Of a stretch of 64,000 nucleotides of DNA, positions 37,736 through 45,953 are shown in pieces. The DNA comes from JAVWGW01 sp036655915 (GTDB lineage Bacteria > Actinomycetota > Coriobacteriia > Coriobacteriales > Eggerthellaceae): contig JAVVPE010000001.1 in NCBI GenBank assembly GCA_036655915.1, forward strand, positions 3,606 to 67,605, given 5' to 3'. How positions within the stretch are numbered: the stretch's first letter is position 1; each line of letters opens with the position of its first letter. The position numbers and the translations under genes are program-made. The notes beneath the pieces were generated by a model. The model was given only the letters and a program-made list of their open reading frames with translations, was not told the DNA's origin and ran no database searches.

Positions 37736-37771
37736 TTTGAAGTTACTCTAAAACCATGAAAGGGAATATGA

Positions 37772-37906
37772 ATGAAACGCACCTATCAACCGAACACTCG
37801 CAAGCGCGCGAAATGCCACGGTTTTCGTTCTCGCATGTCTTCTAAAGGCGGCCGCGCTGTACTGTCAGCTCGTCGCGCAAAGGGTCGTAAACGTCTCTGT
37901 GTGTAG
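37772..37906 (+). CDS. rpmH: Ribosomal protein bL34
   Basis: A 44-residue, very basic large-subunit protein starting [18 protein letters not shown] and ending GRKRLCV. The [21 protein letters not shown] segment is the family signature. AAAGGG lies about 8 bp upstream. It is the first gene of the conserved rpmH-rnpA-yidD-yidC-jag cluster, reading away from oriC. Confidence 0.97.
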   Translation: MKRTYQPNTRKRAKCHGFRSRMSSKGGRAVLSARRAKGRKRLCV

Positions 37907-37917
37907 ATTGATATGTC

Positions 37918-38250
37918 GTGTTGGAAACCATTAAATCCAGCATAGAGATTTCTCATCTATTTAAACACGGATTTCGTTTGAATTCTTCCTCTATTACTTT
38001 ATTAGTGTCCGAAGACACCGTACAACACGACCGAAGAGGTCGTGTTGCTTTTGTAGCGGGCAAAAAGAATGGTAATGCAGTATGGCGTAATGCGGCTAAA
38101 CGCCGCATGCGCGCGCTTTGTCAGGAGCTTAATGGTCCTTGGCAAGGTTATGATGTGATATTTATTGCGAAGAAACAAACAACGCAAGCTTCTTATAGTA
38201 AAGTGCTGGAAGCATGTAATGATTTATTAATGCGTAAAGGTTTACGATAG
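37918..38250 (+). CDS. rnpA: Ribonuclease P protein component
   Basis: The 110-residue basic protein subunit that helps RNase P RNA trim the 5' leaders of tRNAs. The family motif is seen in GRVAFVAGKKNGNAVWRNAAKRRMRAL. The start is a GTG at 37918, 11 bp after rpmH, without a strong ribosome binding site; translational coupling to rpmH is likely. The RNA subunit is not in this window. Confidence 0.95.
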   Translation: MLETIKSSIEISHLFKHGFRLNSSSITLLVSEDTVQHDRRGRVAFVAGKKNGNAVWRNAAKRRMRALCQELNGPWQGYDVIFIAKKQTTQASYSKVLEACNDLLMRKGLR

Positions 38251-38257
38251 GGCTTAT

Positions 38258-38500
38258 ATGAGAGCGGTACTATCTTTTTTAAAGGGTTTACCTAGGAAGA
38301 TAGCGGTTGGCGCCATTAAGATATACCAAGTTGCGCTTTCCCCCCTCTTTCCTTCCTGCTGTCGTTTTACTCCTACCTGCTCGCAGTATGGCATTATAGC
38401 TTTTCAAAGGTACGGGTTTTTCAAAGGCTTCTGGTTGACAGCAAAAAGGATAATTCGTTGTCGTCCCGGTGGGCCTTATGGTTATGATCCTGTACCATAA
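38258..38500 (+). CDS. yidD: Membrane protein insertion efficiency factor YidD
   Basis: An 80-residue protein that aids YidC-dependent membrane insertion. The hallmark CCRFTPTCSQYGIIAFQRYG ... CRPGGPYGYDPVP is complete. It starts 7 bp after rnpA and is followed by yidC, the usual order. Confidence 0.95.
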   Translation: MRAVLSFLKGLPRKIAVGAIKIYQVALSPLFPSCCRFTPTCSQYGIIAFQRYGFFKGFWLTAKRIIRCRPGGPYGYDPVP

Positions 38501-38546
38501 AATAGCGTTTGAACTGGTATTATATATGTTTGAGAGGAAATAATTT

Positions 38547-39317
38547 ATGTGGGATGCATTCAAGGATATAATATTCCAAATCATCCAGTTCTTCTATAAT
38601 TTCTGCGGTGACTGGGGCTTAGCAATCGTCTTGGTTACGCTTGTGTTCCGTGTTCTTATCAGCCCCCTGATGCATAAGCAGATCAAATCTTCATTCCATA
38701 TGCAAAAGATGCAACCGCTTATGACGGAGATTCAAACTAAATACAAAGATCAACCGCAGCGCCTTCAGGAAGAAACGCAAAAACTATATGCTGAAGGCAA
38801 GTTTAATCCTCTTGCTGGTTGCTTACCCATGTTGCTTCAAATGCCTATTTTTATGGCACTTTTTCAAGTGCTTCAAGAAATGGGAAATCGTACTCAAGGT
38901 TCTACCTATGAATTTTATAATCTTGTCCCCAGTCTTGTTGTGCGCCCTTCTGAAGCTATCACACAAGGATTCTTACCTTTTTTCCCCTATCTTATACTTA
39001 TGTTAGTTTTCGCTGGGGCAACATTCTTGCCGATGATGCTTCAGCAACGCCATACCGAAGGCCCCCAGAAGAAGCAAACGATGATTATGGCAGCTGTTAT
39101 GTCTGTCTTTATGCTTTGGATTGGTTGGGGTGCTCCTGCAGGTGTGTTGTTGTTCTGGGGCGTTTCTTCCCTTGTGGGCGTTGTTCAGCAGCAAGGAACC
39201 ATGTTTGTCTTAAGAAAAGAAGCCGCGAAAGTTGCTGCTGAAACCATCGATATTGAACCGGTTCATGTTGATGTTACGCGTAAAGCTAAAAAACCGCGTC
39301 CCGCGAAAAAGGGCTAA
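38547..39317 (+). CDS. yidC: Membrane protein insertase YidC
   Basis: A 256-residue short-form YidC/Oxa1 insertase with about five membrane segments (e.g. GLAIVLVTLVFRVLISPL, GCLPMLLQMPIFMALFQVL, FFPYLILMLVFAGATFLPMM). It inserts proteins into the inner membrane alone or with Sec. There is no large periplasmic P1 domain, as expected in Gram-positives. The conserved Arg in FRVLISP lies in the hydrophilic groove. The C-terminus is basic (KAKKPRPAKKG), suited to ribosome contact. GAGAGGAA precedes the ATG. Confidence 0.95.
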   Translation: MWDAFKDIIFQIIQFFYNFCGDWGLAIVLVTLVFRVLISPLMHKQIKSSFHMQKMQPLMTEIQTKYKDQPQRLQEETQKLYAEGKFNPLAGCLPMLLQMPIFMALFQVLQEMGNRTQGSTYEFYNLVPSLVVRPSEAITQGFLPFFPYLILMLVFAGATFLPMMLQQRHTEGPQKKQTMIMAAVMSVFMLWIGWGAPAGVLLFWGVSSLVGVVQQQGTMFVLRKEAAKVAAETIDIEPVHVDVTRKAKKPRPAKKG

Positions 39318-39381
39318 ATAGTACATCCGCAGTAAAAGACTGCTGGTATATACGCACGTATCCGCGTTCAAAGGAGTTGTT

Positions 39382-39963
39382 ATGGCCGATGAAATTATGG
39401 ATGAGGTCACGGAAGAGGAACTTCTCAATGAAAATGAGGAGCTTGCTGAAGAACCGACGACAGAGCCGGTAGAAGAATCAGCAGAAGAAGAATTAACAGA
39501 AGAAGATATTGATGCTGTTGCTGACACCGCCATCAATGCTCTCCAAGATATTTTGAAGTATTTCAATATTGGCAACGTCACTATTGATGAATATGATGGC
39601 GACGAAGGCGAATTGATTTTAGACATCACCGGTGATGATCTTGCCGTTTTGATTGGTCGCCATGGTAGAACCCTTGATGCCCTCCAGTTCCTTATTTCTT
39701 CCATTACTGCGCATACCATTGGCTTTAGATATCCCATCGTAGTGGATGTTGAGGGGTATAAAGGCCGCCAGCGTGAAAAGCTCGAAAACCTTGCCCTTTC
39801 TGGAGCACGTCGTGCCGCTTCTCAAAACCGCAGTATTAAATTGCGTCCTATGACTCCTTATGAACGTCGCATCATCCACATTACACTCCGTGACAACGTA
39901 GAAGTAAAAACAGCTTCTGAAGGTGAAGGCTCTGCGCGCCACGTGGTGATTCTTCCTCGCTAA
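39382..39963 (+). CDS. jag: RNA-binding protein Jag/KhpB (KH and R3H domains)
   Basis: A 193-residue RNA-binding protein. Residues 1-60 are extremely acidic (Glu-rich) and probably disordered. Then come a KH-type fold (GELILDITGDDLAVLIGRHGRTLDALQFLIS) and an R3H domain (RREKLENLALSGARRAASQNRSIKLRPMTPYERRIIHITL, numbering approximate). In other Gram-positives KhpB acts with KhpA in cell-wall growth control and sRNA binding. AAGGAG lies before ATG 39382. The stop codon is 1 bp from a parS site. Confidence 0.94.
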   Translation: MADEIMDEVTEEELLNENEELAEEPTTEPVEESAEEELTEEDIDAVADTAINALQDILKYFNIGNVTIDEYDGDEGELILDITGDDLAVLIGRHGRTLDALQFLISSITAHTIGFRYPIVVDVEGYKGRQREKLENLALSGARRAASQNRSIKLRPMTPYERRIIHITLRDNVEVKTASEGEGSARHVVILPR

Positions 39964-39964
39964 A

Positions 39965-39980
39965 TGTTTCACGTGAAACA
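39965..39980. promoter_or_regulatory. parS centromere site 1
   Basis: TGTTTCACGTGAAACA, the 16-bp palindromic consensus bound by ParB, immediately after jag. A second exact copy lies at 40918-40933. Confidence 0.95.
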
Positions 39981-39990
39981 ACGATAATCT

Positions 39991-40018
39991 AAAAAGCAGC
40001 GGCGACGCTGCTTTTTTA
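39991..40018 (+). terminator. Terminator after jag
   Basis: AAAAAGCAGCG-GCGA-CGCTGCTTTTTT hairpin with a T-tract, ending the rpmH-jag operon. Confidence 0.92.
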
Positions 40019-40184
40019 TTGCCTGGAAGTAATCAAAAGATATAAAAGCTATGTTTGTTTCGGAAGATGAGGCACAATATTCTTTTCCTACCTTTATATA
40101 TGTCATTCTAAACAGGAAAGAAATGTTGTGCCCCTTTCAGCACTACAATGATGTCGTTGAGCTTTCTAAGGATACAGAGTAAAT

Positions 40185-40871
40185 ATGCTTACTAAAAACG
40201 ATCTTCTTACCCCTTTGCAAGAGGAACTTATCGAACAGCACCTTGAAGAGCTTTTAGAGGCGAATAAAATACATAACCTCACGCGTATCACTTCCCCTGA
40301 AGAAGGTCGTTTGTTACATATAGAAGATTCGTTAAGCGGATTACCTGAAATGTATGCCGCCCCACAGGGGCTTTACGCAGATTTAGGTACAGGGGGCGGG
40401 TTTCCCGGGATTCCCTTAGCTATTGTAACGGGGCGGGAAACCCTCTTAGTGGATTCGGTTAAAAAGAAGGTAGCCGTTCTTGCAGGTATTGTTGATACTC
40501 TAGGATTATCAAATCAGATGAATACCTATGCCGGCCGCATAGAGGATTTGGCACGTGAGCGAGGAGCTTTTTGTGCCGTTGTAACTGCGAGGGCTTTAAG
40601 TTCTCTACCTGCTTTACTGGAACTCGCTTCCCCCTTATTGAAGCAGGGAGGCCAGCTCATTTGCTATAAAGCCAAAGTGACTGATGAAGAGATTGAAGAA
40701 GTAGGTTTTTTGAAATCGAAACTAGCTATGCGCTTTATCTCGCGGCGGGATTTTGTTCTAAGCGATGGCGCAACAGAGCGCTGTATTCTTGTATTTGAAA
40801 AAAAAGGATACCCGAGCGTGTCGTTACCCCGACGTTGCGGTATGGCGCAGAAAAACCCTTTAAGTAAGTAA
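40185..40871 (+). CDS. rsmG: 16S rRNA m7G527 methyltransferase RsmG (GidB)
   Basis: A 228-residue SAM-dependent methyltransferase acting on 16S rRNA position G527; its loss gives low-level streptomycin resistance in other species. Motifs are HIEDSLSGLP, the SAM loop YADLGTGGGFPGIPLAI, and TARALSSLPALLELASPLLKQGG. Length is normal. It is flanked by the two parS sites and is followed by parA. Confidence 0.95.
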   Translation: MLTKNDLLTPLQEELIEQHLEELLEANKIHNLTRITSPEEGRLLHIEDSLSGLPEMYAAPQGLYADLGTGGGFPGIPLAIVTGRETLLVDSVKKKVAVLAGIVDTLGLSNQMNTYAGRIEDLARERGAFCAVVTARALSSLPALLELASPLLKQGGQLICYKAKVTDEEIEEVGFLKSKLAMRFISRRDFVLSDGATERCILVFEKKGYPSVSLPRRCGMAQKNPLSK

Positions 40872-40917
40872 GGAGCCGGTCATCGTAAAGGCTGATTCGC
40901 CTCGATTAAATTTCTAT

Positions 40918-40933
40918 TGTTTCACGTGAAACA
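40918..40933. promoter_or_regulatory. parS centromere site 2
   Basis: An exact second copy of TGTTTCACGTGAAACA, 50 bp upstream of the parA start, about 950 bp from site 1. ParB binding here could also affect parA transcription. Confidence 0.95.
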
Positions 40934-40982
40934 TTTAATATCCTGTATAATCCAAAACAACCGAATGAAAGGGGGAGCCTCT

Positions 40983-41963
40983 GTGGGACTCTTTGATGGT
41001 CTAAAACGAGAAAAAAAAGCAGAAGAGACTATCACTCTTAGCGAACAACCAGAACAGCACTCGATACATTCCCAAGAAGAAATCCAAGATATTGAGAATA
41101 CTGCAGTTGTCGAACGTGACGTCTCGCGTACCGTGCGGGAAATACCTGCAAAACCAATCAAAACCATGGCAGAAAAAAGTCCGGTTAAGCATGTTATCGG
41201 TCAAACAAAGATTATCGCCATTCTCAACCAAAAAGGCGGGGTCGGAAAATCGACAACGGCGGTCAATCTTTCTGCAGCGATTGGTTCTATGGATAAACAG
41301 GTTCTTTTGGTTGATCTTGACCCCCAAGGAAACGCTTCAAGTGGGCTAGGGATTGAAAAGAATCAAGTGAGCTGCTGTATCTACGATGTTTTACTTAATG
41401 ATGTCCCTGTTTCAGATGCGATCATCCCCGATGTATGTGAGGGCTTGGATTTAATTCCCGCCACTATTAATCTTGCCGGTGCGGAAGTAGAGCTGGTTTC
41501 CGAAATGGCACGTGAAAATCGCTTTAAAGACTCCATCGGGTCTTTACGCGGGAAATACGACTACGTTTTCATTGATTGTCCCCCCTCCCTTGGCCTTTTA
41601 ACCGTCAATGCGCTTGTTGCGGCAGATAAATTGTTGATTCCTATCCAGTGTGAGTTTTATGCTCTTGAAGGCGTGACAAAACTCCTTGATTCAATGAAAC
41701 GTGTCAAAACACGCCTCAATCCAAGTATTGATATTTTTGGGGTGTTGTTGACTATGTATGATGGCCGCACCACTCTTTCTAAGCAGGTTGCTCAGGAAGT
41801 ACAGGGCTATTTTGGGCGCACGGTGTTTGAAACAGTTATTCCGCGTACCGTTAAGCTTTCTGAAGCTCCCAGCTATGGACAACCTATCACTGAATACGAC
41901 CCTTTGGGCAAAGGTGCCCTTTCTTATACCGCACTTGCAAAGGAAGTGATTGGCCGTGGCTAA
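40983..41963 (+). CDS. parA: Chromosome partitioning ATPase ParA (Soj)
   Basis: A deviant-Walker ATPase that segregates origins with ParB. After an N-terminal polar extension (~70 residues, beginning GLFDGLKREKKAEET) comes IIAILNQKGGVGKSTTAVNLSAAI, then LLVDLDPQGNASSGLGI and DYVFIDCPPSLGLLTVNAL. The GTG at 40983 is chosen because AAAGGGGGAG lies 5 bp upstream; a longer frame starting inside parS (MFHVKH) is an artefact of the site. It has 326 residues; the extension makes it longer than typical Soj (~255). It overlaps parB by 8 bp. Confidence 0.95.
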   Translation: MGLFDGLKREKKAEETITLSEQPEQHSIHSQEEIQDIENTAVVERDVSRTVREIPAKPIKTMAEKSPVKHVIGQTKIIAILNQKGGVGKSTTAVNLSAAIGSMDKQVLLVDLDPQGNASSGLGIEKNQVSCCIYDVLLNDVPVSDAIIPDVCEGLDLIPATINLAGAEVELVSEMARENRFKDSIGSLRGKYDYVFIDCPPSLGLLTVNALVAADKLLIPIQCEFYALEGVTKLLDSMKRVKTRLNPSIDIFGVLLTMYDGRTTLSKQVAQEVQGYFGRTVFETVIPRTVKLSEAPSYGQPITEYDPLGKGALSYTALAKEVIGRG

Positions 41964-43131
41964 ACAAGTAAAAACGGGCTTAGGGCGAGGATTAAGCTCT
42001 CTTTTAGGGGAAAGCGCGGAAGAAGCAAGTTCCGCCGCTGTTCCCGTGCGCGCCCAAGAGCGCACACAAGAGCGCACCATCATTAAGGAAGAAGATGTGG
42101 AAGCCGCTACGGTTGTTGAACGCGTCGCGGTGCCCACCCCCCCTCAGCCGGCAAAAAGAGTTCCTTCCCCAGCCCGCACTTCCATAGCGGGTAACCCCGT
42201 GCCACCAAAGAAGTTTCCTGCTGAAGACAAAGTCACCTCGCCTACGGCGCAGCCTTCCATCCAGGAAGAGTTGGATAAAGAATCAACACACACACGGCCC
42301 TATGTGGAAGAAAACGACCATGTGACCATCAAGAGTGTTGTTGAACGCAAATCGGACGAGGTAGCTCTTGAGCTGATTAAGCCGAACCCGGATCAGCCGC
42401 GCACGAATTTTAAGCAGGAGGAAATAGAAGAGTTAGCTGCCTCTATTGAAAAAGAAGGCCTACTGCAGCCTATCTTGGTGCGCGCCATTGGTAAGCAGTA
42501 TCAAATTATTGCGGGCGAGCGCCGCTGGCAGGCGTGCCAACTGCTTCATTTAAAGACGGTGCCGGTGCGCATCAAGGAAGCAACGGATGATAAAGCACTT
42601 GAGTTGGCACTGATTGAAAACATTCAGCGTTCCGACTTAAACCCGATTGAAGAAGCTTATGGCTATCGCCGCCTGATGGATCGCCAGCATTTAACGCAGT
42701 CTGAGGTTGCTCAGGCCGTTTCTAAGGGCCGATCGACGGTAGCTAACGCATTGCGCCTTCTTGATCTGCCTGAAGATGCACAGCAGCTTTTGTTTGAAGA
42801 AAAAATAACAGCTGGCCACGCACGCGCCATTCTATCGATTCCCTTGCAAGAGGGGCGTCAAAAGTTAACGGAAAAGCTGGTTGCAGAAAAGCTTTCGGTG
42901 CGCGAAGCGGAAACGCTTGCCCGGTTAATTGCGGGGCGCCAAGCGCAAAGTGATACGCCTACAAAAAGAGAACCTGCGCCTAAATCTTTCAAGACTGCTG
43001 CTCGCGGATTGCGGGAGGCGTTAGAAACCAATGTACGCGTGAAAACGGTACAAGGTAAGAATAAAATCGAGATAGAATTTAAAGATGAAGAGGAACTAGA
43101 ACGTCTGTTCGCAAAAATTACCCAGGATTAG
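41956..43131 (+). CDS. parB: Chromosome partitioning protein ParB (Spo0J)
   Basis: Binds parS and spreads as a CTP-dependent clamp. It starts AKQVKTGLGRGLSSLLG, followed by a long low-complexity linker (about residues 20-135), then the ParB N-domain (LIKPNPDQPRTNF, IIAGERRWQACQLL, ALIENIQRSDLNPIEEAYGYR) and the HTH (TQSEVAQAVSKGRSTVANALRLL). The C-terminal dimerisation domain ends at residue 391. The GTG at 41956 is preferred to TTG 41950 on spacing from GGAAG. The linker is longer than in Bacillus Spo0J. Confidence 0.95.
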   Translation: MAKQVKTGLGRGLSSLLGESAEEASSAAVPVRAQERTQERTIIKEEDVEAATVVERVAVPTPPQPAKRVPSPARTSIAGNPVPPKKFPAEDKVTSPTAQPSIQEELDKESTHTRPYVEENDHVTIKSVVERKSDEVALELIKPNPDQPRTNFKQEEIEELAASIEKEGLLQPILVRAIGKQYQIIAGERRWQACQLLHLKTVPVRIKEATDDKALELALIENIQRSDLNPIEEAYGYRRLMDRQHLTQSEVAQAVSKGRSTVANALRLLDLPEDAQQLLFEEKITAGHARAILSIPLQEGRQKLTEKLVAEKLSVREAETLARLIAGRQAQSDTPTKREPAPKSFKTAARGLREALETNVRVKTVQGKNKIEIEFKDEEELERLFAKITQD

Positions 43132-44174
43132 CGGATAGCGTTTTTAAGCTGACCACAGGCGCCCTCTATGTCGCTGCCGCGAGAATCACGTAGTGTTGTT
43201 TCAACACCGGCAGCCTGAAGGGTCGCAATCCATTTTTGCATCGTTTGCGGGGGGCTCGGTTGATACGGGCTTCCCGTTATTTCGTTTATGGGTAATATAT
43301 TGACATGGCATAAAAGCCCCTTGCAAAAGCGCTTGAGGGCAGCAAGGTCGGCCGCACCATCGTTAATCCCCTTAATAAGCAGGTATTCGAGGGTTACGCG
43401 CCGGTTGGAGCGTTCGCTATAGGCGACAAGCGCTTGTCGCAGCACCGGTAGGGGGGTTGAAGCCATTTTCGGCATGAGTATATCGCGCGTTGGCTGCAGC
43501 GCTGCATGCAGTGAAACCGCTAGGGTGAACTGCTCTGGTTCTTCCGCTAAGCGCCCGATGCCCTGGATAACGCCGCAGGTTGACACCGTTATGTGCCGCG
43601 CTCCGACCTCGGGTCCTTCGGGGGAATTAAGAAAGCGCAGCGCTGCTAGGGTATTGTCGTAGTTAAGGAAGGGTTCTCCTTGGCCCATGGCCACCACGTT
43701 TGTGACGCGACAGTGCATATCCTGCCCCGCAAAGGTGATTTGATCGACCATTTCGCCCGGCGTTAGGTTGCGCGTGAAGCCTTCTTTTCCCGTGGCGCAA
43801 AAAACGCAGCCCATGGAGCATCCCACCTGGGTTGAAAAGCAAATAGTTAAGCGTTTAGGGGATTGAGCGGACCCCCTATCTCGCGAGGGGATGGCTACCG
43901 TTTCAACGCGCGCACCATCCACAAATTCCCACACGTATTTTCGGGTGCCGTCGTTTGACACTTGCTTATCCACAAGGGTGGGCACCGCCAAAGGAGCCTG
44001 CTGGGCTAGCTTGGTGCGCAGCGATGCGGGCAGGTTTGTCATTTCATCGTAAGTGGTCACGCCCCGTTGATAGAGCCATTCCACCACTTGCTTTGTGCGA
44101 AAGCGTGGCTGCCCCATTGAGGCGAGCAGTTTTTCAATGCCTGCGCGCGAATATGCTTTAATGTCGTTTTCCAT
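43128..44174 (-). CDS. rlmN: Dual-specificity rRNA/tRNA methyltransferase RlmN
   Basis: A radical-SAM enzyme that methylates C2 of A2503 in 23S rRNA and A37 in tRNA. The cluster motif is CSMGCVFCATG, with GQGEPFLNYDN and the C-terminal catalytic Cys in GACGQL. It has 348 residues from ATG 44174. An in-frame GTG at 44213 would add 13 residues; a TATACT lies close upstream of the ATG, so the mRNA may have a very short leader. It converges on parB with a 4-bp overlap of stop regions and runs against the local strand bias. Confidence 0.95.
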   Translation of the reverse strand: MENDIKAYSRAGIEKLLASMGQPRFRTKQVVEWLYQRGVTTYDEMTNLPASLRTKLAQQAPLAVPTLVDKQVSNDGTRKYVWEFVDGARVETVAIPSRDRGSAQSPKRLTICFSTQVGCSMGCVFCATGKEGFTRNLTPGEMVDQITFAGQDMHCRVTNVVAMGQGEPFLNYDNTLAALRFLNSPEGPEVGARHITVSTCGVIQGIGRLAEEPEQFTLAVSLHAALQPTRDILMPKMASTPLPVLRQALVAYSERSNRRVTLEYLLIKGINDGAADLAALKRFCKGLLCHVNILPINEITGSPYQPSPPQTMQKWIATLQAAGVETTLRDSRGSDIEGACGQLKNAIR

Positions 44175-44290
44175 GGATACAGTATACGTGTTTTCGTGTT
44201 GAATCTCTTCCACACAAACTGGCGTTTGTTATACTGCAAACGGCACCTTAGGGTGTGTATACAGCGAATGAGACGTCAAAAAGGGGCTTT

Positions 44291-45247
44291 ATGTATTCCG
44301 TCATACCTCAAACTACGCGCGTTGCGCTTTTAGCCGGCGGTATCAGCGGCGAAAGAGAAATTTCGCTCGCATCGGGTCAGGGCGCCGCCCAAGCGCTGCA
44401 AGAGGCGGGCTTTTTGGTCACCGTGCTTGATCCTGCCGATAAAAATGACCTTAAAACGCTTATTGAAGGCCCCTTTGATGTCGCCTTTGTTTGCTTACAT
44501 GGCAAATATGGTGAAGATGGAACCATTCAGGGTTTACTCGAAATTATTGGCTTGCCCTATATCGGTTCAAATGTATGGTCGAGCGCGTTGGCCATTGACA
44601 AGGCAAAATCTAAGCTTTTTTATGAGCGCGCGGGTATTCCTACCCCCAAAGCAATCAATCTGCGTTCCGCGGAAGAAAAAAGTGTTGCCTCGCTTTTGGC
44701 TTACGTGGGCAATCGTTGCGTGGTAAAACCCTCGACCGAAGGAAGCGCCCTGGGTGTTTTTATTGTTGAAGGCGAAGCGCAGGTGCGCGACGCCATCGAC
44801 AAGGCTTTTGCTATCGACACCGAAGTGCTGGTTGAAACCTTTGTTGCCGGCACAGAACTAACAGTTGCCGTGCTAGGAAACGAAAACCCTGTGGCACTGC
44901 CCATTATCGAAATTGTTCCCATCAACGAGTTCTATGATTACGAATCAAAATATGCACCCGGCGGGTCAAAGCATATATGTCCTGCCAATATAAGCGCCCA
45001 GGCAACAAAGCGCGTGCAGGATTTGGCGGTAGCCGCCCATAAAACCCTCGAATGTTCAGGCATTTCGCGCACCGACATCATCATGGATGATGCGGGGGAG
45101 TGCTGGGTTCTAGAAACCAATACCATTCCCGGCATGACGGGCACCTCTCTGCTGCCGGATGCGGGGCGCGCGGCAGGTATTGAGTTTCCTGAACTCTGCA
45201 CGCGCTTGGTACAGCTTGCCCTTGAGCGTGCGCACAAAAACGATTAA
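44291..45247 (+). CDS. ddl: D-alanine--D-alanine ligase
   Basis: Makes the D-Ala-D-Ala dipeptide of peptidoglycan precursors in the cytoplasm. ATP-grasp motifs are GGISGEREISLASG, HGKYGEDGTIQGLLEIIGLPYIGS, KPSTEGSALGV and LETNTIPGMTGTSLLP. The residue after EGSALGV is consistent with a D-Ala ligase; the region with ESKYAPGG matches the omega loop (the Y/K pair favours D-Ala rather than D-Lac). It has 318 residues, slightly short but complete. AAAGGGG lies 5 bp before ATG 44291. Its stop overlaps the converging gene at 45244. Confidence 0.95.
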   Translation: MYSVIPQTTRVALLAGGISGEREISLASGQGAAQALQEAGFLVTVLDPADKNDLKTLIEGPFDVAFVCLHGKYGEDGTIQGLLEIIGLPYIGSNVWSSALAIDKAKSKLFYERAGIPTPKAINLRSAEEKSVASLLAYVGNRCVVKPSTEGSALGVFIVEGEAQVRDAIDKAFAIDTEVLVETFVAGTELTVAVLGNENPVALPIIEIVPINEFYDYESKYAPGGSKHICPANISAQATKRVQDLAVAAHKTLECSGISRTDIIMDDAGECWVLETNTIPGMTGTSLLPDAGRAAGIEFPELCTRLVQLALERAHKND

Positions 45248-45888
45248 AACACGCCGCAACTTTTCAACCCGAAGATACTAAGAGCGACAAATCCGAGGAT
45301 AAAAGCCCAGCTGACAACATAACAGCCGATATTACCTTTACGGCCGCATTCGATAAGCCCTTCCGAAAGCTTCCTGTGGCTTTTGAGTATAGCTGTGCCC
45401 GGCACACGAGGGGGAAGCGCTGCCCTTCCGGCAGGTAACCATGTGGCGGGCGCGGCTGCCAGCTGGTCGAGCGCTTTTTGTTGCAGGGCAACTTCCACGC
45501 GCACTCCTTGCGCTATGCGTTCGGCAATGCGTTCAATAAAGGGCACAAAAAGCGTTTTGTTTTTTGGGTCGTAGGCAATCAGGGCAACCTCACCCCAGTA
45601 ATGGCCAGGGGAAGGTTGTTCGGTGAAGGCCACAAAGGAAAGAATGGCTACGCTGTTCCATCCCCGCGCAGCGCACAAGCTTAGCCGGTGGCTTGTTTCT
45701 GCATCGAAATAGCCCACACGCGCATCGAAGCGGTTTTTGATCCAGGCAACACGCACGCCTTCTTCAACAACGAATTCTATTTCAAAAAGATCGCCCACGA
45801 CGCTGTCGGCGCCCAGTAAAACAGCGGCATCGCCCTTGCTGGCGGTGTCGTAGCGCGCATAAGTACCGAAATAGGCGTAATCTGACAT
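45244..45888 (-). CDS. Hypothetical protein with C-terminal membrane anchor
   Basis: A 214-residue protein that I do not recognise. It has no signal peptide. Residues 1-125 look like a compact beta-rich domain (MSDYAYFGTYARYDTASKGD; FEIEFVVEEGVRVAWIKNRFDARVGYFD; HYWGEVALIAYDP). Residues 126-185 are helical and polar. A single hydrophobic segment near the end (IGCYVVSWAFILGFVALSIF) would place the domain in the cytoplasm as a tail-anchored protein. AAGGAG 6 bp before ATG 45888 supports expression. It converges with ddl and is divergent from the dinG gene. Confidence 0.75.
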   Translation of the reverse strand: MSDYAYFGTYARYDTASKGDAAVLLGADSVVGDLFEIEFVVEEGVRVAWIKNRFDARVGYFDAETSHRLSLCAARGWNSVAILSFVAFTEQPSPGHYWGEVALIAYDPKNKTLFVPFIERIAERIAQGVRVEVALQQKALDQLAAAPATWLPAGRAALPPRVPGTAILKSHRKLSEGLIECGRKGNIGCYVVSWAFILGFVALSIFGLKSCGVF

Positions 45889-45953
45889 GTTTTCTCCTTG
45901 AGACGCAGGGCGATCATGGTTTTCCCACTACATTTCATGATAGGCTGAAACCT

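Larger units (their letters stand above)
37129..37771. other. Chromosomal replication origin (oriC)
   Basis: An AT-rich, gene-free region of ~640 bp between the dnaA and rpmH sides, where strand bias switches. DnaA-box-like sites (TTTTCCACA type): TGTGGAAAC 37166-37174 (minus), GTATTCACA 37210-37218 (plus), TGTGGAAAA 37289-37297 (minus), ATTTCCACA 37600-37608 (plus), TTTTCCACA 37641-37649 (plus). An inverted repeat CCAGGT/ACCTGG (37441-37446 and 37495-37500) encloses an A/T-only core near 37461-37474. The outer TTTTCCACA boxes at 37289 and 37641 point away from each other and are centred on the same point. The assignment rests on context and motifs, not experiment. Confidence 0.85.

Noticed and set aside
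37918..38500. Antisense open frames over rnpA and yidD
   Set aside because: Shadows of compact conserved genes on the plus strand.
40917..40982. ParA start at MFHVKH
   Set aside because: These codons are the parS palindrome; no ribosome site precedes them, whereas GTG 40983 has a good one.
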